64,000 nt of DNA from Paludibacter sp. 47-17 (GCA_001898935.1 MKVT01000013.1:1-64000), one strand, 5' to 3'; positions 1 to 9,193 are shown, numbered from the stretch's first letter. The notes: generated from the sequence alone by a model not told the origin. A program made the numbers and translations.

Positions 1-146
1 GATAAAAATTGAGTCTTCCAGGTCGAGATTTGACCCGGGTGAAGTTCATACTTCCGCGCGATCTCCTGGACTGTTTCTCTTTCTTGAAGGGCTTCTAAAA
101 CGATCTTTGTTGTAAAGCCGGCACTGTAAGTTTTCCTGTTCTTCAT
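1..146 (-). CDS. IS3-family transposase OrfA, N-terminal fragment (runs off window)
   Basis: This frame is too short for the ORF track. On the minus strand an ATG at 146 opens a frame beginning MKNRKTYSAGF and continuing through EALQERETVQEIARKYELHP to the window edge, 48 residues in all. This is the typical helix-turn-helix N-terminus of IS3-family OrfA (HTH_Tnp_1), which binds the element's ends. The catalytic OrfB (DDE integrase) would lie to the left, outside the window. Whether the copy is intact cannot be seen. Confidence 0.8.
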   Translation of the reverse strand, partial: MKNRKTYSAGFTTKIVLEALQERETVQEIARKYELHPGQISTWKTQFL

Positions 147-208
147 GACAACAAAATTAATATTATTTTTTAATGATAATTGTTGTCTAAGATTAGGGGG
201 TAATTATA
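1..208 (-). mobile_element. Partial IS3-family insertion sequence (5' end with orfA start)
   Basis: The left edge holds the beginning of an IS3-type orfA read on the minus strand. Beyond its start codon is a short AT-rich stretch ending in the sequence that reads CCCCCTAATCTTAGACAAC on the minus strand. This resembles the terminal repeat style of IS150-like IS3 elements. The exact tip of the element is uncertain (about 200-213), because the other end, the inverted repeat and the target duplication lie outside the window. The element sits about 430 bp upstream of the dehydrogenase operon and points away from it. Confidence 0.6.
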
Positions 209-589
209 CTCCAACGTACTCCGGGCAATTTTTTACAATTGCCAAGAACTCCTGGTTCCATCGAAACTGCAATTGTATGCGTACTTCGTTTGCAATCGAA
301 ATTTTCTCAACTTTCACAGTCAATTCGTTATTAAGGTTTTTTGACACGTCACCGCAGGTCAGTCCCATTTATCGCACTACAAATGCAGTTAAAATGTACT
401 AACAAGCAGATAATCTTGCCAGCAAAAATACAAAATTTGTTTAATAATCGATGGTATCAAATTAATGTTATGCAACAGTTTTTTCAAAAAGATGGCATAT
501 TGTTCAGCATGAAAAACATCCAATTTACTCAGCATCAAAAAACAAAGTTCTTTGACCAAAAAAAGAATGCTGATCTAAGAGGATTAGCG
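209..589. other. Intergenic stretch between the IS end and the E2 promoter, no gene seen
   Basis: About 380 bases hold no convincing coding frame. The ORF-track entries here (145-402 and the first 101 codons of 341-1987) have no recognisable protein character. A small hairpin, GGCAATT-ttttac-AATTGCC, lies at 224-243; it could be an old terminator or chance. The stretch is AT-rich in its right half. Confidence 0.5.
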
Positions 590-597
590 TACTTTTG
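590..597 (+). promoter_or_regulatory. Promoter -7 box for the dehydrogenase operon
   Basis: TACTTTTG matches the Bacteroidetes -7 consensus TAnnTTTG exactly and lies 46 nt before the E2 start codon. No good -33 TTTG is found at the usual spacing. The predicted 5' leader is about 40 nt. Confidence 0.5.
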
Positions 598-643
598 CAT
601 TGGTTTATTGTATTCACATGAAATTCATAATATCCTGAAATAT

Positions 644-1987
644 ATGGCTGTAGTTATTATTCTCCCCAAACAGGGTCAATCGGTTGAAAGTTGTATTATT
701 ACCGAAATCAAAAAGAAAAAGGGCGATACTGTAAGTGTTGGCGATGTGCTCTTCAGTTACGAAACCGATAAGGCTTCGTTTGAAGAAGTTTCGCCTTCGG
801 CAGGTGTGGTTCTTGAAGTGTTTCACAACGAAGGCGACGAAGTGCCCGTACTGATGAACATGATGGTGATTGGCGAACCGGGTGAAACAGGCGATTGGAA
901 TGCTGCCGGCGAAACCGCACCGGTGCAGGAAAATACTCCCGAACCGGTTTCTTCTGCCGCAGGTTCAACTCCGGCTGCTCCGGTTAGTCCGGCCATTCCT
1001 GCTGTTGCATCTGTTACAGGCGTTTCGGCAAGTACAGGTGCTATCTCGCCCCGCGCCAAAAACCTGGCGGCTGCCGAGGCTGTTGCAACCAATGCCATCG
1101 CCGGCACAGGACCCAACGGCCGCATCATCGAACGTGATGTGAAAGCAGCGCTCGAAAATCGTCCGCCGCTTACCCCTCTGGCCAAACGTATTGCTGCCGA
1201 AGAAGGTGTACAGGTTCAGGGCAATGGCTCCGGTCTCGCCGGAACTGTGACTTCTGCCGACATCAAAGCGCCTGTCAACACTACTTATGGAGTGGATTAT
1301 GAAGATACGAAATTATCGAACATGCGAAAAATCATTGCTAAGGCCATGCATAACTCGCTCCAGAATTCGGCACAACTTACGCACCATCTCGGAGCCGATG
1401 CCCGCAACATTCTTGCCCTGCGTAAAAAAGCAAAAGCAGCTTACGAAGCAGGTGAAATGACTACCAACCTCACCATTAACGATTTTGTGTGCTATGCCGT
1501 AATCCAGGCGCTCAAAAAATTCCCGAACGTGAACTCGCATTTCTTAGGCGACTCGATGCGGCTTTTCAACAAGGTTCACCTTGGTCTGGCGGTAGATACC
1601 GAGCGCGGTCTCATGGTTCCGGCTATCCGCAATGCCGACGATCTGTCGATTACCGGCCTGGCTAATCAGTTGAAAGAAGCAGCCAATGCTTGTAAAAAAG
1701 GGGCCATCGCTCCCGAACTGCTGGCAGCCGAGGCAGCCACATTCACGGTATCGAACCTCGGCAATTACGGTGTGGAGATGTTCACGCCGGTCATCAACCT
1801 TCCCCAATCGGCCATACTGGGCGTAAATACCATCGTTCCCCGTCCGAAAGAGCTGGGAGATGGAGTATATGGCTTCGTTCCGTATATCGGGCTGAGCCTT
1901 ACGTACGATCACCGGGCATTGGATGGAGGCGAAGCAACCCGGTTTTTAAAACAGATAGCTATCGAACTAGAGAATCTAAAATTATGA
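644..1987 (+). CDS. Dihydrolipoamide acyltransferase (E2) of a 2-oxoacid dehydrogenase-type complex
   Basis: E2 core of a pyruvate/branched-chain/acetoin dehydrogenase-type complex; it moves the acyl group from lipoyl-lysine to CoA in the cytoplasm. The start is placed at ATG 644 (MAVVIILPKQGQ) rather than the ORF-track 341, because the lipoyl domain begins here and the first 101 codons of the long ORF look non-coding; this gives 447 aa. The lipoyl lysine lies in the ETDKAS motif (K43). An Ala/Pro-rich linker follows. There appear to be two successive peripheral subunit-binding domains, at about 133-170 (ISPRAKN...GTGPNGRI) and 176-210 (LTPLAKR...). The catalytic domain ends with DHRALDGG (about 422-429). 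It is first in an operon with E3 and E1. The substrate cannot be fixed from sequence alone. Confidence 0.9.
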   Translation: MAVVIILPKQGQSVESCIITEIKKKKGDTVSVGDVLFSYETDKASFEEVSPSAGVVLEVFHNEGDEVPVLMNMMVIGEPGETGDWNAAGETAPVQENTPEPVSSAAGSTPAAPVSPAIPAVASVTGVSASTGAISPRAKNLAAAEAVATNAIAGTGPNGRIIERDVKAALENRPPLTPLAKRIAAEEGVQVQGNGSGLAGTVTSADIKAPVNTTYGVDYEDTKLSNMRKIIAKAMHNSLQNSAQLTHHLGADARNILALRKKAKAAYEAGEMTTNLTINDFVCYAVIQALKKFPNVNSHFLGDSMRLFNKVHLGLAVDTERGLMVPAIRNADDLSITGLANQLKEAANACKKGAIAPELLAAEAATFTVSNLGNYGVEMFTPVINLPQSAILGVNTIVPRPKELGDGVYGFVPYIGLSLTYDHRALDGGEATRFLKQIAIELENLKL

Positions 1988-2070
1988 CTCACCAACCAGG
2001 CATCAAGATAACCGGGAACAGCCTTCGCTGCGAGCTCCGACTCTTGATTCTTGATACAAAAAAATAAACT

Positions 2071-3426
2071 ATGTACGATCTGATCATACTAGGCGGCGGT
2101 CCGGCCGGATATGTAGCTGCCGAACGGGCAGGACACAAAGGATTAAAGGTTCTGCTTTTTGAAAAAAACAAAATGGGTGGTGTATGCCTCAACGAAGGAT
2201 GCATCCCTACGAAAACCATCCTCTATAGTGCAAAAACCTACGAGAATGCACTCCATGGCGATAAATACGGCGTGTTTGGCGAAAACATCCGGTTCGATTT
2301 CGGTAAAATTATGGCTCGCAAGAATAAGGTGGTACGTAAACTGGTAGCCGGCGTTGAGTCGAAAATGAAGATGAATAAGGTTACCGTGGTAAAAGGCGAT
2401 GCCTATATCAACGGCCGCTCCCAACAAGGCATAGAAGTGAGTTGCAACGGCGAGGTGTATTGGGGAGTTAATCTGCTCGTCTGCACGGGATCCGAGGCTT
2501 TTGTACCTCCCATCCCCGGAATTGCCGAAGCAGGCGACGTGATACTCACCAACCGCGAGATTCTGGATCTGAAAGAACAACCTCAATCGCTGGTTATAAT
2601 CGGCGGCGGGGTGATCGGGATGGAATTTGCCAGTTTCTACAACAGCCTGGGAACGCAGGTAACGGTGGTGGAAATGCTGCCCGAAATTCTGGGCAACAAC
2701 GATGTTGAGATTTCAGCCATGCTGCGCGAACATTATGCTAAAAAAGGGATCGTATTCCACCTTCAGTCAAAAGTCGTAAGAATTGACGGAACTACTGTTT
2801 ATTTCGAGAAAGAAGGGGAAACCCACAGTATCGGCGGCGAAAAAATACTGGTGAGTGTGGGTCGCCGGCCGGTAACCGGCGGATTCGGTCTCGAAAACCT
2901 CAACGTGGAGCTGTTCCGCGGAGGTATTAAAACCGACGAGAAGATGCGGACCAATGTTCCCGGCGTATTTGCTGCCGGCGATGTAACCGGATTCTCGCTG
3001 CTGGCCCATACCGCCAGCCGCGAAGGCGAAGTGGTGGTAAACAACCTCACCGGCCGCCCCGACCGGATGCGCTACAATGCTATTCCCGGTGTAGTTTATA
3101 CCAACCCCGAAGTTTCGGGTGTGGGCGAAACCGAAGAATCGGCCAAAGCCAAAGGAATTGATTATAAAGTAGCCAAACTGCCCATGGCCTATGCCGGACG
3201 TTTTGTAGCCGAGAACGAAGGCGGCAGCGGCTTGTGCAAAGTACTTGTGGGCGCCCGCTACAACGAAGTAATCGGCGTACACATGATCGGGAATCCGTCG
3301 AGCGAAATGATTTATGGCGCCTGCATGGCGATCGAGCAGGAACTTACTCTGGCTCAGCTCGAAGAAGTGGTATTCCCCCATCCCACCGTTAGCGAAATTT
3401 TCAAAGAAACCCTGTTCAGTTATTAA
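2071..3426 (+). CDS. lpdA: Dihydrolipoyl dehydrogenase (E3)
   Basis: A 451-aa flavoprotein that reoxidises dihydrolipoyl groups of the E2 encoded just upstream, reducing NAD+. The FAD-binding GGGPAGYVAAERAG motif is at the N-terminus. The redox-active disulphide is CLNEGC (C39/C44). The NAD-binding fold is marked by GGGVIGMEFA, the second FAD contact by GVFAAGDV, and the C-terminal catalytic pair is in HPTVSE (H437/E442). The length is usual for the family. The 83-nt gap after E2 contains a short inverted repeat (atcaaga...tcttgat), with no sign of a terminator. Confidence 0.95.
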   Translation: MYDLIILGGGPAGYVAAERAGHKGLKVLLFEKNKMGGVCLNEGCIPTKTILYSAKTYENALHGDKYGVFGENIRFDFGKIMARKNKVVRKLVAGVESKMKMNKVTVVKGDAYINGRSQQGIEVSCNGEVYWGVNLLVCTGSEAFVPPIPGIAEAGDVILTNREILDLKEQPQSLVIIGGGVIGMEFASFYNSLGTQVTVVEMLPEILGNNDVEISAMLREHYAKKGIVFHLQSKVVRIDGTTVYFEKEGETHSIGGEKILVSVGRRPVTGGFGLENLNVELFRGGIKTDEKMRTNVPGVFAAGDVTGFSLLAHTASREGEVVVNNLTGRPDRMRYNAIPGVVYTNPEVSGVGETEESAKAKGIDYKVAKLPMAYAGRFVAENEGGSGLCKVLVGARYNEVIGVHMIGNPSSEMIYGACMAIEQELTLAQLEEVVFPHPTVSEIFKETLFSY

Positions 3427-3548
3427 CTGACTAACGTTAATTAACACCTGAAGTTTCGCATGAAATAAGTAAAAAAGATACAATTAATAACCAATTGATT
3501 AACAATTCACCGATTATCGTTAACAGTTAATCACTAATCACTAAAAAA
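3427..3548. repeat. AT-rich intergenic spacer with repeated TTAAC/GTTAA motifs
   Basis: The 122 nt between E3 and E1 contain several copies of TTAAC/GTTAA in both orientations (for example ACGTTAATTAAC, GATTAAC, CGTTAACAGTTAATC). Similar TTAAC-rich spacers occur at other junctions in this window (24763-24790, 33385-33400, 60050-60190). No promoter box or terminator is convincing. It may be a spacer family of this genome or simply AT-rich drift. Confidence 0.35.
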
Positions 3549-6008
3549 ATGCCTAAAGTACAATTTATTGATCCGGCCGAATCGCGTAAGCCAGGAATGA
3601 TTGAATTTCAGCCTATCGCTGTAAATCAGTACCAGAAATCGGTTGCCGACGAAAAAGGCAATTTTACCGACGAGGAATTTAAAGCTATTTATCACGACAT
3701 GGTGCTCATCCGTGAGTTCGAAACCATGCTCAATCTTATAAAAACCAAAGGCGAATACAATGGAACCGCCTACAACCATCCGGGCCCGGCTCACCTTTCC
3801 ATTGGTCAGGAATCGGCTGCAGTAGGGATGGCGTGGACGCTTACCGTCGACGATTTTATTTTCGGCAGTCACCGTTCGCATGGCGAAATCCTGGCCAAAG
3901 GCATGTCGGCCATTCATCAACTCGACGATGCCCGGTTGCAGAACATCATGGAAAACTTTTTCGAAGGTTCGGTGCTGAAAGTGGTAAAAGAAGGATTCAA
4001 GGGTACCACTAAAGAGCTGGCCCGCCGGTTTTTGGTATACGGAACGCTCGCCGAAATTTTTGCCCGCGAAACAGGTTTCAACAAAGGCTTAGGCGGATCG
4101 ATGCATGCCTTTTTCACTCCGTTCGGGGTGTATCCCAACAATGCCATTGTAGGCGGATCGGGCGATATTGCAGTAGGTGCCGCACTGTACAAGAAAGTAA
4201 ACCGCAAACCCGGTTTAGTGGTAGCCAATATAGGCGATGCTTCCATGGCCTGCGGACCGGTGTGGGAAGGCATCAACTTTGCTGCCATGGATCAGTTCAA
4301 CGAGCTGTGGGAAGGCGATATGAAAGGCGGTTTACCTGTGATTATCAACATCATGAACAACCAGTACGGGATGGGCGGACAAACCTGCGGCGAAACCATG
4401 GGTTATGGCATTGCGGCCCGCATCGGCGCCGGAGTGAATGCCGACCAGATGCATGCCGAGCGCGTGGACGGCTATAATCCGCTGGCAGTAATCGACGCCT
4501 ATAAACGCAAACGCCGGCTCATTGAAGAAAAACGGGGTCCGGTGTTGCTCGACGTACTCACCTACCGCTATAGCGGCCACTCTCCGTCCGATGCATCGTC
4601 GTATCGTTCGAAAGAAGAAGTGGAAGCCTGGGAAAAGCAGGATTGTATCGCCGGTTACGGCAACCAGCTGATAGCAGCCGGCGTGGCCACTCAGGCCGAT
4701 CTCGACGCTACCTGGGCCGATGTAAAATCGCTTGTATACGATATGTTCCTTAAATCGATCGACGACACTATTTCTCCCCGGATGAAAAATCCGGAGGTAA
4801 TCGGTTCGATGATGTTCTCCAATACTTCGGCGGACAGGTTATCGGATGCTACTCCCGATGTATTGATGCCCTTGGCCGAAAATTCACGGGTAAAGAAGAT
4901 TGCTGCCAAGGAGCGTTTTGCTTTTGATGCCGAAGGAAAGCCTTTCAGCAAGATGAAGCAATACCAGCTGCGCGATGGCATTTTCGAAGCCATGATGGAT
5001 CGTTTTTACAAAGATGCATCGCTGATCGCGTACGGCGAAGAAAACCGCGACTGGGGCGGAGCTTTTGCCGTGTATGGCGGTATGACCGAAGCCCTACCCT
5101 ACCACCGCCTGTTCAACTCGCCCATTGCCGAAGCTTCGATTGTAGGTACTGCCATCGGTTATGCCATGTGCGGCGGACGGGTAGTTCCCGAAATCATGTA
5201 TTGCGACTTCCTGGGCCGTTGTGGCGATGAGGTTTTCAATCAGTTGCCCAAATGGCAGGCTATGAGCGGTAATGTATTGAAGATGCCGGTGGTACTCCGT
5301 GTATCGGTAGGTTCGAAATACGGCGCCCAGCACTCGCAGGACTGGACTTCGCTGGTAGCTCAAATCCCGGGCTTAAAGGTTTGTTTCCCCGTAACTCCTT
5401 ACGATGCCAAAGGATTGATGAATTCGGCCCTGCAGGGAACCGATCCGGTTATCTATTTTGAAAGTCAGCGTATTTACGACATCGGCGAACAATTCCATGC
5501 AGGAGGTGTTCCCGAAGGTTATTACGAAATACCGTTTGGTGAGCCCGATGTAAAGAAATCAGGCAGCGACCTTACGATTCTGACGGTTGGTTACACCCTC
5601 TACCCAGCTCTCGAAGCAGCAAAAATTCTGGAAGCACAGTACGGCATGTCGGTAGAAGTGATCGATGCCCGTTGCCTGGTACCGTTCAATTACGAAAAGG
5701 TCGTCGAATCGGTGAAGAAAACCGGCAAATGCATTGTGGCCAGCGACGCCAACACCCGCGGTTCGTTCCTCAACGATCTGGCCTCCAACATTTCCCAGCT
5801 GTGTTTCGACCACCTCGATGCTCCGGTATCGGTACTCGGATCGCGCAACTGGATTACTCCGGCTTTTGAGCTCGAAGAATCGTTTTTCCCGCAGATCAGC
5901 TGGTTCCTCGATATGATTCACGAACGTATCCAGCCGCTGGCAGGCTATGTACCCGGACAGAATTTTACGGATGGAGAGATCATCCGCAGAGCAAAAATGG
6001 GGGTGTAA
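3549..6008 (+). CDS. Thiamine-diphosphate-dependent dehydrogenase E1, fused alpha-beta
   Basis: An 819-aa E1 component with both halves in one chain. Residues about 40-430 match the alpha (TPP-binding) half and about 465-819 the beta half, which in most bacteria are two genes of about 330-400 aa each. The TPP motif starts at GD (229-230, as GDA rather than GDG) and closes with NN at 270-271. The spacing of about 40 is longer than the usual 26-30 because of an insertion around ELWEGDMKGG. The beta half holds the conserved AEASIVGTAIGYA and SQRIYD regions. It decarboxylates a 2-oxoacid, or cleaves an acetoin-like ketone, and loads the lipoyl group of E2. The actual substrate is unknown. It ends 3 nt before the PHP gene starts. 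Confidence 0.85.
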   Translation: MPKVQFIDPAESRKPGMIEFQPIAVNQYQKSVADEKGNFTDEEFKAIYHDMVLIREFETMLNLIKTKGEYNGTAYNHPGPAHLSIGQESAAVGMAWTLTVDDFIFGSHRSHGEILAKGMSAIHQLDDARLQNIMENFFEGSVLKVVKEGFKGTTKELARRFLVYGTLAEIFARETGFNKGLGGSMHAFFTPFGVYPNNAIVGGSGDIAVGAALYKKVNRKPGLVVANIGDASMACGPVWEGINFAAMDQFNELWEGDMKGGLPVIINIMNNQYGMGGQTCGETMGYGIAARIGAGVNADQMHAERVDGYNPLAVIDAYKRKRRLIEEKRGPVLLDVLTYRYSGHSPSDASSYRSKEEVEAWEKQDCIAGYGNQLIAAGVATQADLDATWADVKSLVYDMFLKSIDDTISPRMKNPEVIGSMMFSNTSADRLSDATPDVLMPLAENSRVKKIAAKERFAFDAEGKPFSKMKQYQLRDGIFEAMMDRFYKDASLIAYGEENRDWGGAFAVYGGMTEALPYHRLFNSPIAEASIVGTAIGYAMCGGRVVPEIMYCDFLGRCGDEVFNQLPKWQAMSGNVLKMPVVLRVSVGSKYGAQHSQDWTSLVAQIPGLKVCFPVTPYDAKGLMNSALQGTDPVIYFESQRIYDIGEQFHAGGVPEGYYEIPFGEPDVKKSGSDLTILTVGYTLYPALEAAKILEAQYGMSVEVIDARCLVPFNYEKVVESVKKTGKCIVASDANTRGSFLNDLASNISQLCFDHLDAPVSVLGSRNWITPAFELEESFFPQISWFLDMIHERIQPLAGYVPGQNFTDGEIIRRAKMGV

Positions 6009-6011
6009 GCT

Positions 6012-7214
6012 ATGATTAAAATAAACGCACACCTGCACTCTCCGTATTCTTTCAGTGCTTTTAGCAGTATCGATCAGGCGCTGGACATGGCCCTGGCAGA
6101 GGGAGTAAAAGTAGTAGGAATCAACGATTTTTACACCACGGCCGGCTATGATGCCTGGGCCGAAGGATGCAAAGCTCGCGGTTTGTTTCCGCTGTTCAAT
6201 ATCGAGCTCATCAGCCTGAACGAAGCCGATCAGAAGGCGGGCAGGCGGGTGAACGATCCCGGAAATCCCGGACGTACCTACATCAGCGGGAAGGGTCTTC
6301 GTCAGCCTTTCCGGCTCGACGAACCCTATGCCGGCTTGCTGGCCGGAGTGTTGAAGGAATCGAACGATCAGGTAGTGGCCATGCTGAACCGGCTCAATGC
6401 GCTGCCGGCAATACAGGAGGCTGGTATCCGGCTCGATTTGCAATGGATACTCGACACCCTTACCCGGGGCATGTTCCGCGAGCGTCACCTGGCCAAGGCA
6501 GTACGGTTGAAAGTAGCCGAAGTAACAGGTTTCGGGGACTCGCAACCACCATCCGGCGAACGACGTCCGGCAGCTGCCAACGCCATTGCTTTCAAAAATC
6601 TCCTGGAGAAAATCTTCGGCGGGAAAGAACTCAAATCGGACCCTGCGGATGCAGCCGGTGTTGAAAACGAAATCAGGGGTAATCTGCTGAAAGCGGGAGG
6701 CGCTGCTTTTGTGCCCGAAACACCCGAAGCATTTCTGCCCGTAGAAACGGTTCAGGCCATCATTCTCGCCGGAGGCGGAATCCCCACCTACCCCTTTCTG
6801 GCCGATGATGCCAAAGGGGCTTATACCGATTTTGAAAGCAAGCTGGAAGAAGTAGCGGAAGAGCTCACCGAACGCGGATTTCATTCGGTAGAATTTATAA
6901 CCACCCGCAACGGGGTGGAATTGCTCGAAAAATATGCGGTATACCTGCACGAACAGGGTTTTGTGGTGACTTTCGGAAGCGAGCACAACACGCCGGCCAT
7001 GGAGCCTATCGAACTCTTTGCCCGCAACAGCACGCCGCTAACCGAGAAATTACAGCAAATCAATTTTGAAGGAGCGTGTGTCGTTGCAGCCCATCAGCAC
7101 CTAGTGGCTCAGGGGCTCAGGGGCTATGTAGATGCCGACGGCAAAGCCGATCGCTCGAAACGGGCTGAATTCGTGGCCCTTGGAAAAGAGTTGATCGAAC
7201 GTACTATTAACTGA
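6012..7214 (+). CDS. PHP-domain metal-dependent hydrolase
   Basis: A 400-aa protein starting 3 nt after E1. The N-terminus carries INAHLHSPYS, a PHP-type HxH metal site, followed by GINDFYTT and a conserved FNIELI acid. The C-terminal half has FGSEHNTPAM and HQHLVAQG, which could supply further ligands. PHP proteins are usually phosphoesterases (histidinol-phosphatase-like, or nucleotide and sugar phosphate hydrolases). Placement between a TPP dehydrogenase and a sugar-phosphate aldolase suggests a phosphatase acting on a pathway intermediate; this is inference from context. The tight spacing implies translational coupling to E1. Confidence 0.75.
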   Translation: MIKINAHLHSPYSFSAFSSIDQALDMALAEGVKVVGINDFYTTAGYDAWAEGCKARGLFPLFNIELISLNEADQKAGRRVNDPGNPGRTYISGKGLRQPFRLDEPYAGLLAGVLKESNDQVVAMLNRLNALPAIQEAGIRLDLQWILDTLTRGMFRERHLAKAVRLKVAEVTGFGDSQPPSGERRPAAANAIAFKNLLEKIFGGKELKSDPADAAGVENEIRGNLLKAGGAAFVPETPEAFLPVETVQAIILAGGGIPTYPFLADDAKGAYTDFESKLEEVAEELTERGFHSVEFITTRNGVELLEKYAVYLHEQGFVVTFGSEHNTPAMEPIELFARNSTPLTEKLQQINFEGACVVAAHQHLVAQGLRGYVDADGKADRSKRAEFVALGKELIERTIN

Positions 7215-7223
7215 GATTACATT

Positions 7224-9182
7224 ATGACAGGAATTGAACAACTAATCGATATTTCGCGTAAATACGGCTCCGACAGCCGGTTCGTGATTGCCGGCGGCGG
7301 CAACACTTCGTTTAAAACCGAAGATAAAATCTGGGTAAAAGCCAGTGGCTCGTCGCTCGCTACCATCACCGAAGAGGGCTTTGCCGTGCTCGACCGCGCC
7401 AAGCTCAACCGGATGTCGGAAAAAATTTATAGCGAAGTGGCTGCCGAACGCGAGGAGCAGGTAAAAAACGATCTTGCCGATGCAACGCTCACCAAAGGTA
7501 AGCGGCCGTCGGTGGAAACTTCCATGCACAATGCCATCCTCTATCCCTTCGTTATCCACCTGCATCCTACCCTGGTCAACGGTCTGATGTGTGCCAACGA
7601 TGCCGAACGACGACTATTTGAGCTCTTTGGCGAGAAAAACGTATACATCCCATATACCGATCCGGGCTATGTATTGTTCAAAAAGGTAGAAGATGCCATT
7701 AAAGACTACCGCGCCCGTTTCAGCGAAGAACCGAAAGTAATCTGGTTGCAAAACCATGGAATTTTCGTAGCTGCCGATACGACGGCCGAGGTGGAAGCCC
7801 TTTACAGCTCCATCATCTCCACGCTGGAAGATGCCGTTACGGTTCCGGTTCCGCTGGGCGACCGTCCGTTCTGCAGCTGTACCGAGTTACTACTTCCCGG
7901 ACTGCGGATGATGCTTTCCGGCGAAGGTCTGAAAACGCTGAAGGTGCGCAAGAACATGCTGATTAAAACCCTTTACGATAGTCTGGAAGAGCAGCAATCG
8001 GTGATTCGTCCGTTTACGCCCGATGCTATTGTCTATTGCAAATCGAATTATCTTTTCTTCAACGACGAAGAGCCGGAAGCCGTGCTGGCTGAAGCCGAAA
8101 AAGCGATACCCGCCTTTCGCGAGAAATTCGGTTATCTGCCGAAGGTGCTGCTTATCAAAGGAATCGGGCTGATAGCGGTAGGCGACAATGCCCGTCAGTG
8201 CGACATCATTCTCGATGTATTCGAAGATGCGATGCAGATCGCCTGGTTGTCGAAATCCTTTGGCGGGGCTCACCCGATGACGCAGGAGCAAATCGACTTC
8301 ATCGACAACTGGGAAGTAGAAAACTACCGTCGTTCGGTAGCTGCCGGAGCCACAGCCGGGAGGGCCGAAAACAAAACCATCGTGGTAACCGGTGCGGCAC
8401 AAGGATTTGGTGAAGGCATAGCCCGTTGTTTGTTGCAGGAAGGCGCCAATATCGTGGTTGCCGATCTCAACGAGACCATCGGTTTAGCCACTGTGGAACG
8501 TTTCAATGCCCTTGCAAAAAGCAACCGTGCCATTTTTGTAAAAACCAATGTGGCCGATATCCCGAGTATCGAAAATCTGGTACATACGACCATTGCCAAT
8601 TTCGGAGCCATCGACGCTTTTATCAGCAATGCGGGTGTATTGCGGGCAGGCGGTCTGGAAGATATGACTCCCGAGGATTTTGAGTTTGTAACCAGAATCA
8701 ATTACAACGCCTTCTTTTACTGCACGAAAGTAGTAAGCCGCGTGATGAAGTTACAAAACCGCTATGCACCGGAATACTATTCCGACATCATCCAGATCAA
8801 TTCCAAGTCGGGATTACGCGGAAGCAAGGCCAATTTCGCTTATGCCGGCGGAAAATTCGGAGGCATCGGATTGGTACAGTCCTTCGCACTGGAGCTGGCG
8901 CCTTTCAACATCAAAGTGAATGCAATTTGTCCGGGTAATTTTTACGAAGGTCCGCTCTGGAGCGATCCCGACAACGGCCTGTTCGTACAATACCTCCGGG
9001 CCGGGAAAGTGCCCGGTGCTCAAACCATCGACGATGTGAAAGCGTTCTACCTGGCACAGGTTCCGATGCGCAAAGGCTGCTCGCCCGAAGATGTAACCAA
9101 AGGAGCCCTTTACCTGATGGAGCAATGCGGCGAAACAGGACAAGCGCTTCCGATCACCGGGGGGCAGGTAATGTTAAATTAA
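7224..9182 (+). CDS. Bifunctional class II aldolase / short-chain dehydrogenase
   Basis: A 652-aa fusion. Residues 1 to about 370 are a zinc class II aldolase (rhamnulose-/fuculose-1-phosphate type), with SVETSMH holding the likely catalytic acid, HLHPTLVNG giving the HxH zinc pair, and WLQNHGIF the third histidine. Residues about 385-652 are an SDR: Rossmann motif VTGAAQGFGEG, ISNAG, and catalytic Tyr-Lys in YAGGK. Such fusions cleave a ketose 1-phosphate to dihydroxyacetone phosphate and an aldehyde, and the SDR oxidises or reduces a linked metabolite. Many are annotated as RhaD/RhaEW-like, but no rhamnose genes lie nearby, so the sugar is uncertain. It starts 9 nt after the PHP gene. Confidence 0.85.
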   Translation: MTGIEQLIDISRKYGSDSRFVIAGGGNTSFKTEDKIWVKASGSSLATITEEGFAVLDRAKLNRMSEKIYSEVAAEREEQVKNDLADATLTKGKRPSVETSMHNAILYPFVIHLHPTLVNGLMCANDAERRLFELFGEKNVYIPYTDPGYVLFKKVEDAIKDYRARFSEEPKVIWLQNHGIFVAADTTAEVEALYSSIISTLEDAVTVPVPLGDRPFCSCTELLLPGLRMMLSGEGLKTLKVRKNMLIKTLYDSLEEQQSVIRPFTPDAIVYCKSNYLFFNDEEPEAVLAEAEKAIPAFREKFGYLPKVLLIKGIGLIAVGDNARQCDIILDVFEDAMQIAWLSKSFGGAHPMTQEQIDFIDNWEVENYRRSVAAGATAGRAENKTIVVTGAAQGFGEGIARCLLQEGANIVVADLNETIGLATVERFNALAKSNRAIFVKTNVADIPSIENLVHTTIANFGAIDAFISNAGVLRAGGLEDMTPEDFEFVTRINYNAFFYCTKVVSRVMKLQNRYAPEYYSDIIQINSKSGLRGSKANFAYAGGKFGGIGLVQSFALELAPFNIKVNAICPGNFYEGPLWSDPDNGLFVQYLRAGKVPGAQTIDDVKAFYLAQVPMRKGCSPEDVTKGALYLMEQCGETGQALPITGGQVMLN

Positions 9183-9193
9183 ATTCAAACAAA

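Noticed and set aside
224-243. GGCAATT hairpin as a terminator or IS end
   Set aside because: Only seven pairs, no T run, and no gene clearly ends there.
341-643. N-terminal extension of the E2 frame in the ORF track
   Set aside because: It would run through the promoter-like TACTTTTG box and precede the lipoyl domain by 101 residues of non-protein-like sequence.
5559-6986. 475-aa minus-strand frame across E1 and the PHP gene
   Set aside because: It lies wholly opposite two clear genes and has no recognisable motifs.
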